64,000 bases of DNA. Source: Thiobius zoothamnicola (lineage in GTDB: Bacteria > Pseudomonadota > Gammaproteobacteria > Chromatiales > Chromatiaceae). The stretch spans positions 1,426,001-1,490,000 of the forward strand of contig OY782758.1 in assembly GCA_963678215.1 (NCBI GenBank), given 5' to 3'. Under the pieces are notes generated by a model, which ran no database searches, was not told the DNA's origin, and saw only the letters and a list, made by a program, of their open reading frames with translations. Made by a program: the position numbers and the translations under genes. Shown piece by piece: positions 9,266-16,367 of this stretch (the first letter of the stretch is position 1; each line of letters opens with the position of its first letter).

Positions 9266-9741
9266 TGAAACTACTGTCCACCTTATTATTATTTGCCTTA
9301 GTCATTGCGGCTTTATTATGGATACGGTCTGAATCCAAAACCGCACCAGATGTGATACTGAATTTCACCGATGGCACGCGCAAAACCCTGGCTGACTACC
9401 GTGGCCAACCAACGCTCATCACTTTTTGGTCGATCAATTGCCCTATCTGCATCAAAGATATCCCTCAATTAACCCAACTGCATGACGGCGGACTCACCGT
9501 ATTGGCAATATCCATCCCACAAGATCCCCCGAATGTCGTACTCAGCTTTTTAGATAAACGACCCATTCCCTATCCAACAGCGCTGGATGTCCATGGCGAG
9601 GTCAGCCGTGGGTTCGGCGGTGTGCAAGCGACTCCCACGCATTTTCTGCTGGATCCGGATGGAATGATCGCCTTACGCATGCAAGGCGCTATTGACATCA
9701 CACGCATTAAAGCAACCGAAACCACTTTCCAGACAAGGTGA
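9265..9741 (+). CDS. TlpA-like membrane-anchored thioredoxin-fold protein
   Basis: Thiol-disulfide protein of 158 residues. One N-terminal helix (KLLSTLLLFALVIAALLWI) should anchor it with the thioredoxin domain in the periplasm. The active site is WSINCPICIKDIP, a CPIC redox pair. The cis-Pro region is VQATPTHFLLDPDGMI, which fits the TlpA/ResA class. These enzymes usually reduce apocytochrome c or other periplasmic thiols. ATG 9265 overlaps the DUF4126 stop; hemJ follows 4 bases after the stop, so all three are likely co-transcribed. Confidence 0.85.
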   Translation: MKLLSTLLLFALVIAALLWIRSESKTAPDVILNFTDGTRKTLADYRGQPTLITFWSINCPICIKDIPQLTQLHDGGLTVLAISIPQDPPNVVLSFLDKRPIPYPTALDVHGEVSRGFGGVQATPTHFLLDPDGMIALRMQGAIDITRIKATETTFQTR

Positions 9742-9745
9742 CCTT

Positions 9746-10168
9746 ATGATGCTTAAAGCCTGGCATTTGATTGCCATGGTGACTTGGTTCGCAGGCCTGT
9801 TTTACTTGCCTCGCCTCTATGTTTATCACGCCATGAGCAACGACCAGATTTCAATTGATCGCTTCAAAATCATGGAGCGCAAACTGTATTTCGGCATCAC
9901 CACACCAGGTGCCGTCACCACATTAATTTTAGGTTTCTGGATGTTGTACGACTACGCTTGGGCAGCATTCGACGGCCAATTATGGTTGACCATGAAATAT
10001 TTCTTGATCGCCATGCTGACGGCCTACCATATTTACTGCGGTAAACTATTATATGATTTCAAACATGATCGGAACCAACACTCACATGTCTGGTATCGCT
10101 GGTTTAATGAAATACCGGTACTCCTATTGATTGCGATTATTTTGCTCGCCGTGTTGAAGCCGGTATAA
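9746..10168 (+). CDS. hemJ: Protoporphyrinogen IX oxidase HemJ
   Basis: Membrane protein of about 140 residues that oxidises protoporphyrinogen IX in haem synthesis. It has four predicted helices. The HemJ/UPF0093 signature is clear: KAWHLIAMVTWFAGLFYLPR with the conserved His, then the Lys of MKYFLIAMLTAYH and a final FNEIPVLLLI. ATG 9746 (or the adjacent ATG 9749) follows AAGGTG about 6 bases upstream. No hemG or hemY is seen in the window, so this may be the main enzyme for the step. Confidence 0.92.
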   Translation: MMLKAWHLIAMVTWFAGLFYLPRLYVYHAMSNDQISIDRFKIMERKLYFGITTPGAVTTLILGFWMLYDYAWAAFDGQLWLTMKYFLIAMLTAYHIYCGKLLYDFKHDRNQHSHVWYRWFNEIPVLLLIAIILLAVLKPV

Positions 10169-10175
10169 GTAACCT

Positions 10176-10772
10176 ATGAAAAATCTCCTTATTCCCTTGC
10201 TCATCAGCACCCTTTGCCTGACCCAACTCAATGGCTGCGCGCCTCTGGTTTTTGGCGGCATGGTCGCAGGTGCCAACGTCATCCATGATCGCCGCAGCAC
10301 AGGCGCCTATGTTGACGATAAAGAAATCAAGTTCAAAGCGATCAGCCTACGTGGTGAAAACTCAGACATCTCCGAAAAAACCAATATTGATATTGCGGTT
10401 TACAATCAACGCATCCTGTTAACCGGGCAAGCCCCCAACAGGGCCTTATCACAAGCCTTCGCCCAACAGGTCGCCGAGATCCCCCGGGTCCGACATGTCT
10501 TCAACGAAATTGAAATTACTGAGGAAGCAAGCTGGTCAGACGCCGTCAGCGATACCTACCTGACTGGTAAGGTCAAAATGGCATTGTTTGATATTGACAT
10601 TGAAGGATTTGATCCAACCCGGGTATTTGTCACCAGTTCACTGAGTTCAGTTTATCTGATGGGCTTGCTGACCCAACCGGAAATTGACGCTGTAACCGAA
10701 AAAGTACGCCACCTTGAAGGCGTAAAACGCGTGGTACGCTTATTTGAACGCATCCAGCCCACTACCGAATAA
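10176..10772 (+). CDS. BON-domain outer-membrane lipoprotein (DolP/YraP-like)
   Basis: 198-residue lipoprotein: the signal peptide ends in the lipobox LNGC, with Cys at about residue 21. Two BON domains follow (about 45-110 and 122-190). Each shows the hydrophobic-Gly pattern, with YNQRILLTGQAPNRA in the first and SSVYLMGLLTQPEID in the second. E. coli DolP has the same two-BON lipoprotein layout and supports outer-membrane integrity. It starts 7 bases after hemJ and overlaps the next gene. Confidence 0.88.
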   Translation: MKNLLIPLLISTLCLTQLNGCAPLVFGGMVAGANVIHDRRSTGAYVDDKEIKFKAISLRGENSDISEKTNIDIAVYNQRILLTGQAPNRALSQAFAQQVAEIPRVRHVFNEIEITEEASWSDAVSDTYLTGKVKMALFDIDIEGFDPTRVFVTSSLSSVYLMGLLTQPEIDAVTEKVRHLEGVKRVVRLFERIQPTTE

Positions 10773-12156
10773 ATGCCTACGTCGCTTAGGCGAGATATTC
10801 CCAACAGCAGATTTATTAACGGACGCCAGCAGTTGCGTGGCCTATGGTTTTGATAACAGCCGCCAACAAGCCATGCCTGCCGCCGTTTGCTTCCCTCGCC
10901 GAACTGAGCAAATCACCCAGCTCGTGCAACTCTGCCGCCAAGATGGAGTCCCGCTGATAACACGCGGTAAAGGCACCGGCACGACCGGAGCGACAACGCC
11001 AGCCCAAGGCGGCATCATATTGTCCACTGAGCGCCTGCGTCATCGCCTGGAAATTGATCCAGCCAACCGTCTGGCCATTGCATCGCCGGGATTCACAAAT
11101 CAGGAACTGCAAAATGCCGCCGCCGAACAAGGTTTTTTCTGGCCACCCGATCCCACCAGCGCCGCAACCTGTACGCTCGGCGGCAATCTGGCTTACAACT
11201 CCGCCGGACCACGCGCCGTCAAATATGGCACACCCCGGGAAAATACGCTCGGCCTATCCACCGTAACCGGGCTTGGCGAAAGGTTACGCACCGGCGTAAA
11301 AACCACCAAGGGCGTCGTCGGCTATGACTTGACGCGTCTTATCATTGGCTCAGAAGGCACGCTGGCGATCATCACCGAAGCCATACTGAAGCTCACCCCC
11401 AAACCCGCAGCGAAACGGACGCTGCAAGCCACCTATCAAACGATTGACGCCGCCGCTCAGGCGGTCTCCGCCTTGATGGCTCAACCAATCACACCCTGCG
11501 CATTGGAATTCATGGACGCTCAAGCCATCAATATGGTGCGCAACTATGCAGATTTACAACTCTCCAGCAAAGTCACGGCTATGCTGATGATTGAAATCGA
11601 CGGCTCAATCGAATCTATCGACGCAGACGCTAAAAAGATACAACATATCGCCAGCAACAAAGACTGCCTTAACGTCACGCTGGCCAATACACCAGATGAA
11701 ATCCGCACGCTTTGGCGCGCTCGCAAAGCGCTTTCTCCTGCTTTACGTAACATCGCGCCCAAAAAAATCAATGAAGATGTCGCCGTGCCAGTATCCCGGT
11801 TACCCGAATTGATCAATGGTTTGGAACAATTATCCGCTCGACACGGGATCACAATCGTCAATTTCGGACATGCCGGAAACGGCAATATCCATGTCAATTT
11901 ATTGCTTGATCCTGACGATAAGACGCAAGCAGAAGCCAGTGCCGCCTGCCTGAACGATGTCTTTCAGTTAGTTTTGGCACTTGAGGGCACCCTCTCCGGC
12001 GAACACGGCATCGGACGCGTCAAACGCGACTTCATTCACCACGAGCTTGATGAACCCGCCATACAGCTAATGCACGCCATCAAAAAAGCGTTTGACCCGG
12101 ATAACATCCTTAATCCAGGCGTTGCATTACCTCAAATCAATGCCGCTCTACCATAA
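10744..12156 (+). CDS. FAD-linked oxidase, GlcD/D-lactate dehydrogenase type
   Basis: FAD-dependent 2-hydroxyacid oxidoreductase of 470 residues. The FAD_binding_4 domain (about 35-215) has LITRGKGTGTTGATTPAQGG and the later GVVGYDLTRLIIGSEGTLAI. The C-terminal FAD-oxidase domain has NFGHAGNGNIHVNLLLDPD and LSGEHGIGRVKRDF, both conserved in GlcD/Dld proteins. The substrate could be glycolate or D-lactate; no glcE/glcF lies beside it. The only upstream start in frame is TTG 10744, 29 bases inside the BON gene; ATG 10772 is out of frame. Confidence 0.88.
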   Translation: MNASSPLPNKCLRRLGEIFPTADLLTDASSCVAYGFDNSRQQAMPAAVCFPRRTEQITQLVQLCRQDGVPLITRGKGTGTTGATTPAQGGIILSTERLRHRLEIDPANRLAIASPGFTNQELQNAAAEQGFFWPPDPTSAATCTLGGNLAYNSAGPRAVKYGTPRENTLGLSTVTGLGERLRTGVKTTKGVVGYDLTRLIIGSEGTLAIITEAILKLTPKPAAKRTLQATYQTIDAAAQAVSALMAQPITPCALEFMDAQAINMVRNYADLQLSSKVTAMLMIEIDGSIESIDADAKKIQHIASNKDCLNVTLANTPDEIRTLWRARKALSPALRNIAPKKINEDVAVPVSRLPELINGLEQLSARHGITIVNFGHAGNGNIHVNLLLDPDDKTQAEASAACLNDVFQLVLALEGTLSGEHGIGRVKRDFIHHELDEPAIQLMHAIKKAFDPDNILNPGVALPQINAALP

Positions 12157-12177
12157 GAGCATAAAAAATGCCAATGC

Positions 12178-12311
12178 AATGATTTTACCTGGCGACAAAA
12201 TCATTTAAACGCCGCCATTCCCAGGCTCACCCAGCACCCTCTCTGGACTGTGCTATAGTCAAAAGGTTTAAATTTTCCAATTCTTGGACGCATTTTTGAC
12301 TGAGATAGCAC
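12178..12311 (+). promoter_or_regulatory. Structured leader upstream of prk
   Basis: The 279-base gap before prk holds two inverted repeats. AATGATTTT (12178-12186) pairs with AAAATCATT (12197-12205), just after the oxidase gene, and may be a terminator or operator, though no T-run follows. A larger interrupted hairpin pairs GTGCTAT plus GTCAAAA (12250-12264) with TTTTGAC plus ATAGCAC (12294-12311), with one unpaired base on one side and four on the other. A -10-like TATAGT lies within it at 12254. prk has a strong ribosome site (GAAGAGGGAG) ending a few bases before its ATG. Confidence 0.45.
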
Positions 12312-12435
12312 TAAACAAAACATCCCGGGCCGAGGCAAACAGCCTGACTTCCGGAAGACGCCATATCTGAAAATGCCCGCCAAACACGGCGGGAGTTGTT
12401 AACTTTTTTCAAAATATATTGAAGAGGGAGCCATT

Positions 12436-13308
12436 ATGTCTATCAAGCATCCTGTCATTGCCGTTACAGGTTCATCCGGTGCCGGCACAACCACGGTAAA
12501 ACGCGCTTTTGAACATATTTTCCAACGCGAAAGCATCGAGGCAGCCGTTATAGAAGGCGACAGCTTTCATCGCTATGATCGCGCCGAAATGAAAGTCAAA
12601 ATGCAGGAAACCGGCTTGAGCCACTTTGGCCCGGAAGCCAACCATTTTGACAAACTGGCCGAACTGTTTAAAACCTATGGCGCAACAGGTAACGGCGAAA
12701 AACGTTACTACCTGCATAGCCCGGAAGAAGCCGACGAACATAATGCGCGCCTTGGCACCAGCAAAAAACCTGGCGAATTCACCCCTTGGGAACCATTACC
12801 AGAAGCCACCGATCTGCTGTTCTATGAAGGATTGCACGGCTTAGCCAAATCCGATACGGATGATGTGTCGCAACATGTTGATCTGGGCATCGGCGTCGTA
12901 CCTGTTATTAACCTGGAATGGATTCAAAAAATCCACCGCGACAACGCGGAACGCGGATACAGCGCCGAAGTGATTGTTGATACGATCCTGCGTCGCATGC
13001 CTGACTATATCAACCACATCACTCCGCAATTTTCTCGCACCGATATCAACTTCCAGCGCATCGCCACTGTCGATACCTCAAACCCATTTATTGCGCGCGA
13101 TATCCCCACACCGGATGAAAGTTTCGTCGTCATTCGCTTCGCAGATCCAAAGAAATTTGCCACTGACTTCCCTTATCTGATCAGCATGATCCCTAACTCA
13201 TTCATGTCTCGCCGCAACACCATGGTCGTGCCCGGCGGCAAAATGGGCTATGCCATGGAAATTATTCTGGCACCGATCATTGATCAAATGATGGCTGCGC
13301 GCCGCTAA
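12436..13308 (+). CDS. prk: Phosphoribulokinase (proteobacterial class I)
   Basis: Phosphorylates ribulose 5-phosphate to ribulose 1,5-bisphosphate, the CO2 acceptor of the Calvin cycle, in the cytoplasm. The 290-residue product starts MSIKHPVIAVTGSSGAGTTT, which contains the P-loop, and has the family segments YEGLHGLAKSDTDD and PDYINHITPQFSRTDINFQR. The length equals that of the octameric proteobacterial enzymes (about 290), not the longer plant type. No RuBisCO, cbbR or other cbb gene is in the window, so it is a stand-alone locus. A structured leader lies upstream and a GAAA-capped hairpin follows the stop. Confidence 0.96.
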   Translation: MSIKHPVIAVTGSSGAGTTTVKRAFEHIFQRESIEAAVIEGDSFHRYDRAEMKVKMQETGLSHFGPEANHFDKLAELFKTYGATGNGEKRYYLHSPEEADEHNARLGTSKKPGEFTPWEPLPEATDLLFYEGLHGLAKSDTDDVSQHVDLGIGVVPVINLEWIQKIHRDNAERGYSAEVIVDTILRRMPDYINHITPQFSRTDINFQRIATVDTSNPFIARDIPTPDESFVVIRFADPKKFATDFPYLISMIPNSFMSRRNTMVVPGGKMGYAMEIILAPIIDQMMAARR

Positions 13309-13328
13309 CACATCATCCCTCAACTGCA

Positions 13329-13348
13329 GGCAGGGTGAAAACCCTGCC
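13329..13348 (+). terminator. Hairpin with GAAA loop after prk
   Basis: GGCAGGGT-GAAA-ACCCTGCC, a perfect 8-bp stem with a GNRA tetraloop 20 bases after the prk stop. No T-run follows, so it may stabilise the 3' end or pause polymerase rather than act as a classic intrinsic terminator. The gap 13349-13445 shows nothing else. Confidence 0.5.
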
Positions 13349-13445
13349 GTCCCCAGCACACCCTTGGCAACATGCCATATACCGACCCGGGCATATAGCG
13401 ATCATCTGCTGTTCCCAAGCTTTGGAAACGCTGGAAACAGCTACG

Positions 13446-14318
13446 CTAAACTGCTGGAATCCCCAATGCTTCCTGAAAAAACGCTGGCTGGGCCAACGCC
13501 GCTTGATGAATGGCTTCATTGTAATATTGAGTGGCGAACGACTTACGCGCGACATCTGCCTGACGAAAATCCAGCAGCAGCGCCTGTTTAGCAGACATTG
13601 TGGCAGACCACCAACCCGTTGGATATACCGGCTGTGGGAAAAATAAAGTCCGTGGCTGACTAAAACCACCTTCCAAAAGCCGGTGGTGCATATTGCGGAT
13701 CAGCGACATATGGGCGATTGGCGACTCACTTTGTTGAATGAATAATCCGTTATCCGCCAAAGCAGAGCAACATGCCTGATAAAAATCAGCGGTATACAAA
13801 ACCTCACCCGGGCCAATGGGATCCGTTGAATCAATAATAATCGCATCCAGTGAACCCGCCTCGCTGGCCTTGATCCATTCAATGCCATCCTCATATAACA
13901 AATTGGCACGCGGATCCTTATTTGAAGCGCACAACTCAGGAAAATACCGCTCAGCCGCCTGAGTGACAACCTCATCAATATCAATCTGCGTCACCTGCTG
14001 CACTTCTGGATGCTTCAAGACTTCACGCAAAGTACCGCAATCCCCTCCGCCAATAATCGCAACCCGCTGAGGGTTTGGGTGGGTAAATAACACGGGATGC
14101 GCCATCATTTCATGGTAAATGAAATTATCCTTGCTACTCAGCATAATGAAACCATCAATCACCATCAATTTGCCATAATTGACCGTGTCATAGACTTCAA
14201 TTTTCTGATATGGCGACTGCTCGCAAAACACCCGCTCACGAATCTCTAAAGAGAATGCTGAGCGATCATCTAAATCGAATTCAGTAAACCAACCATTATC
14301 GTTATGATGCAAATTCAT
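13446..14318 (-). CDS. speE: Spermidine synthase
   Basis: Transfers the aminopropyl group of decarboxylated SAM to putrescine. The 290-residue product begins with the family motif region WFTEFDLDDRSAFSLEIRER. It has the nucleotide-binding site VAIIGGGDCGTLREVLKHP, the acidic turn IDIDE, and DAIIIDSTDPIGPGEVLYT with the catalytic Asp. The tail VYPTGWWSATMSAK is also typical. Length fits bacterial SpeE (about 288). speD is not adjacent. It is divergent from tsaC, with the two starts about 24 bases apart. Confidence 0.95.
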   Translation of the reverse strand: MNLHHNDNGWFTEFDLDDRSAFSLEIRERVFCEQSPYQKIEVYDTVNYGKLMVIDGFIMLSSKDNFIYHEMMAHPVLFTHPNPQRVAIIGGGDCGTLREVLKHPEVQQVTQIDIDEVVTQAAERYFPELCASNKDPRANLLYEDGIEWIKASEAGSLDAIIIDSTDPIGPGEVLYTADFYQACCSALADNGLFIQQSESPIAHMSLIRNMHHRLLEGGFSQPRTLFFPQPVYPTGWWSATMSAKQALLLDFRQADVARKSFATQYYNEAIHQAALAQPAFFQEALGIPAV

Positions 14319-14341
14319 AAATGTATTTTCACGCCGAGAAA

Positions 14342-14884
14342 ATGAAATTCCAGCTAAGACAAGCCAGCCAATTGATCCGCCATGGCGGCATCATCGCCTA
14401 CCCGACTGAAGCCGTCTATGGCTTGGGATGCGATCCTTTCAATATGGACGCCATCAAACGTTTGCTGGAAATCAAGCAACGCCCCATGCACAAAGGCTTG
14501 ATCTTGATCGCCAGTCACGTAGAACAACTCAAACCCTTTATTGAATGGCAGGCAGAATCTATGGACAGGGCGCAAACAAGCTGGCCTGGCCCCTATACTT
14601 GGCTCCTACCTGCCAAAACAGACTTACCCCCCTGGATTCATGGCGAACGGGCAACCGTCGCATGCCGAGTGACTGCTCACCCACTCGCCGCCGCGCTGTG
14701 CCATGCCGCCAATAGCGCGCTCATCTCAACCAGCGCCAATCAAACCGGACAGCAACCCGCCAAATCCGCGTTACAAGTCCGGTTACGCTGCCCAGAAGTT
14801 GACAGGATATTACACGGCGAACTAGGTGGTTTGAAAAAGCCGACCCGAATCAGAGACGCGCTGACCGGCGCATATATCCGATAA
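14342..14884 (+). CDS. tsaC: Threonylcarbamoyl-AMP synthase TsaC (YrdC/Sua5 family)
   Basis: Makes threonylcarbamoyl-AMP for the t6A37 modification of ANN-decoding tRNAs. The product of about 180 residues is a single YrdC domain: GGIIAYPTEAVYGLGCDPFN, KQRPMHKGLILIAS, WPGPYTWLLPA and STSANQTGQQPA are all family hallmarks. It lacks the C-terminal Sua5 domain, so it is the short TsaC form. ATG 14342 is preferred (GAGAA just before it); ATG 14321 is in frame and only 3 bases from the speE start. Confidence 0.93.
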   Translation: MKFQLRQASQLIRHGGIIAYPTEAVYGLGCDPFNMDAIKRLLEIKQRPMHKGLILIASHVEQLKPFIEWQAESMDRAQTSWPGPYTWLLPAKTDLPPWIHGERATVACRVTAHPLAAALCHAANSALISTSANQTGQQPAKSALQVRLRCPEVDRILHGELGGLKKPTRIRDALTGAYIR

Positions 14885-15030
14885 AAACAGAACGCTTTTA
14901 AGCCGTATCGTCAAAAGGCTGCCTTTTTAAGGCCGCACAGACCGCATGAGTGGGAATTAAACAATCTGTTGGACAGGCGATTGGGTGATTAGACAGATCA
15001 TCTGCCAATACACCCAATATGAACACGCCA

Positions 15031-15393
15031 TTAATCAGCCGCTAACGCGGCTTTGGCTTTCTCCGCCAATTGAGTGAAAGCCGCCATATCATGCACGGCG
15101 ATATCCGCCAACATTTTACGATCCACTTCAATCCCTGCTTTGCTCAACCCATTAATAAACCGACTGTATGACATATCGTTCATCCGGGCGGCGGCATTAA
15201 TCCGCTGAATCCACAAAGCGCGGAATTGACGCTTCTTTTGCCGACGGTCACGATAAGCATACTGACCTGCTTTGATCACCGCCTGCTTGGCGACGCGATA
15301 AACTTTACTGCGCGCACCATAGTAGCCTTTAGCCTGACCGAGGACTTTCTTATGCTTGGCGTGCGCCTGCACGCCGCGTTTTACTCTTGGCAT
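15031..15393 (-). CDS. rplT: 50S ribosomal protein L20
   Basis: 120 residues, starting MPRVKRGVQAHAKHKKVLGQ, a highly conserved L20. It binds 23S rRNA early in large-subunit assembly and in E. coli also represses its own operon. It is the last gene of the thrS-infC-rpmI-rplT operon. pheS/pheT, which follow L20 in many gammaproteobacteria, are not here; tsaC lies beyond a 146-base gap in which nothing convincing was seen. Confidence 0.98.
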   Translation of the reverse strand: MPRVKRGVQAHAKHKKVLGQAKGYYGARSKVYRVAKQAVIKAGQYAYRDRRQKKRQFRALWIQRINAAARMNDMSYSRFINGLSKAGIEVDRKMLADIAVHDMAAFTQLAEKAKAALAAD

Positions 15394-15413
15394 CTTTTAC
15401 AATCTCCGCTTAA

Positions 15414-15608
15414 TCAGACGTAGGGCATCATACGACGTGCAGCAGCGACGTCATTCTTATGCAGCATAACCGGTGAACGTAACTGGCGCTTACGCTTGGT
15501 GGTTTTCTTTGTCAGAATATGCCGACGGTGGGATTGATTACGTTTAATGCCGCCAGCAGAAGCGCGGAAGCGCTTCGCGGCGCCGCGAAGGGTTTTAATT
15601 TTAGGCAT
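15414..15608 (-). CDS. rpmI: 50S ribosomal protein L35
   Basis: 64 residues, starting MPKIKTLRGAAKRFRASAGG and ending RRMMPYV; basic, with the usual family length. ATG 15608 is preceded by AGGAGAAATAAA. A longer frame upstream is just the open leader. It is 20 bases upstream of rplT, and its translation in E. coli is the direct target of L20 repression. Confidence 0.98.
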   Translation of the reverse strand: MPKIKTLRGAAKRFRASAGGIKRNQSHRRHILTKKTTKRKRQLRSPVMLHKNDVAAARRMMPYV

Positions 15609-15681
15609 TTTATTTCTCCTGTTAATAGAGTTTTCATGAAATGACCCAGGCAATGCCAACAGCCCGACCATCCAGCAAGAA

Positions 15682-15700
15682 GCCCCGATTGAATCGGGGC
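15682..15700 (-). promoter_or_regulatory. GC-rich hairpin in the infC-rpmI spacer (candidate L20-control element)
   Basis: GCCCCGAT/ATCGGGGC with a 3-base loop in the 162-base infC-rpmI spacer. No T-run follows on the minus strand. In E. coli the L20 operator, a pseudoknot, lies upstream of rpmI. This hairpin sits in the corresponding place, but the pairing partners were not worked out. Confidence 0.45.
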
Positions 15701-15770
15701 CTCAATCGTCACGCAAAATCATCGTTGGGATATAGAGCGCACTTAGTTTGCGGCCATCCGCCGCCAATGG

Positions 15771-16295
15771 TTACTTTTTCTTCTGCGGTGCCAAAACCAT
15801 CACCATTTGCCGTCCTTCCATGATCGGCTTTTGCTCCACCTGGGCGATTAATTCCAAATCAGATTCAACCCGCCGCAGCAAATCAAGCCCTAACTCACGG
15901 TGTGCATGTTCGCGTCCCCTGAAGCGCATGGTCACTTTAACCTTGTCACCCACCTCAAGAAATTTCTGCATGTTACGCATCTTGACATTGTAATCGCCAA
16001 TATCCGTTCCCGGGCGGAATTTGATTTCTTTAATTTGAACTTGTTTTTGTTTTTTACGCGCTTCCTGACGCTGTTTCTTTTGCTCAAAAACAAACTTACC
16101 GTAGTCCATGACGCGGCACACTGGCGGCTCCGCGTTGGGCACAATCTCAACCAAATCGAGACTGGCCGCAGTCGCCTTCTGCAAGGCTTCTTCTCTCGTC
16201 ACAATACCTATCTGATCACCATCCGCCCCAATCAGCCGGACCTCTGGCGCTGTAATATCATTATTCAGACGATTTCGCTTATCTTGTTTGGCGAT
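15771..16295 (-). CDS. infC: Translation initiation factor IF-3, apparent ATC start
   Basis: Binds the 30S subunit and proofreads start-codon choice. The IF3 signature is intact: RLNNDITAPEVRLIGADGDQ at the N-terminus and the linker KQRQEARKKQKQVQIKEIKF, then DYNVKMRNMQKFLEVGDKVK in the C-domain. The only strong ribosome site, GGAGG (16305-16309), lies 9 bases before ATC 16295. The upstream TTG at 16313 would leave GGAGG inside the gene. E. coli infC starts with the rare ATT, the basis of IF3 autoregulation, so ATC here fits. The product would be 174 residues (E. coli 180). Confidence 0.95.
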   Translation of the reverse strand: MAKQDKRNRLNNDITAPEVRLIGADGDQIGIVTREEALQKATAASLDLVEIVPNAEPPVCRVMDYGKFVFEQKKQRQEARKKQKQVQIKEIKFRPGTDIGDYNVKMRNMQKFLEVGDKVKVTMRFRGREHAHRELGLDLLRRVESDLELIAQVEQKPIMEGRQMVMVLAPQKKK

Positions 16296-16367
16296 AGCCT
16301 GGTTCCTCCACAAAAAATTTCATCAGAATCTTAAAAAGCCTTGATATAGCGAACCCGGGATAAATAC

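Noticed and set aside
10772..10790. ATG at 10772 as the start of the FAD oxidase
   Set aside because: It is out of frame with the oxidase; TTG 10744 is the in-frame start.
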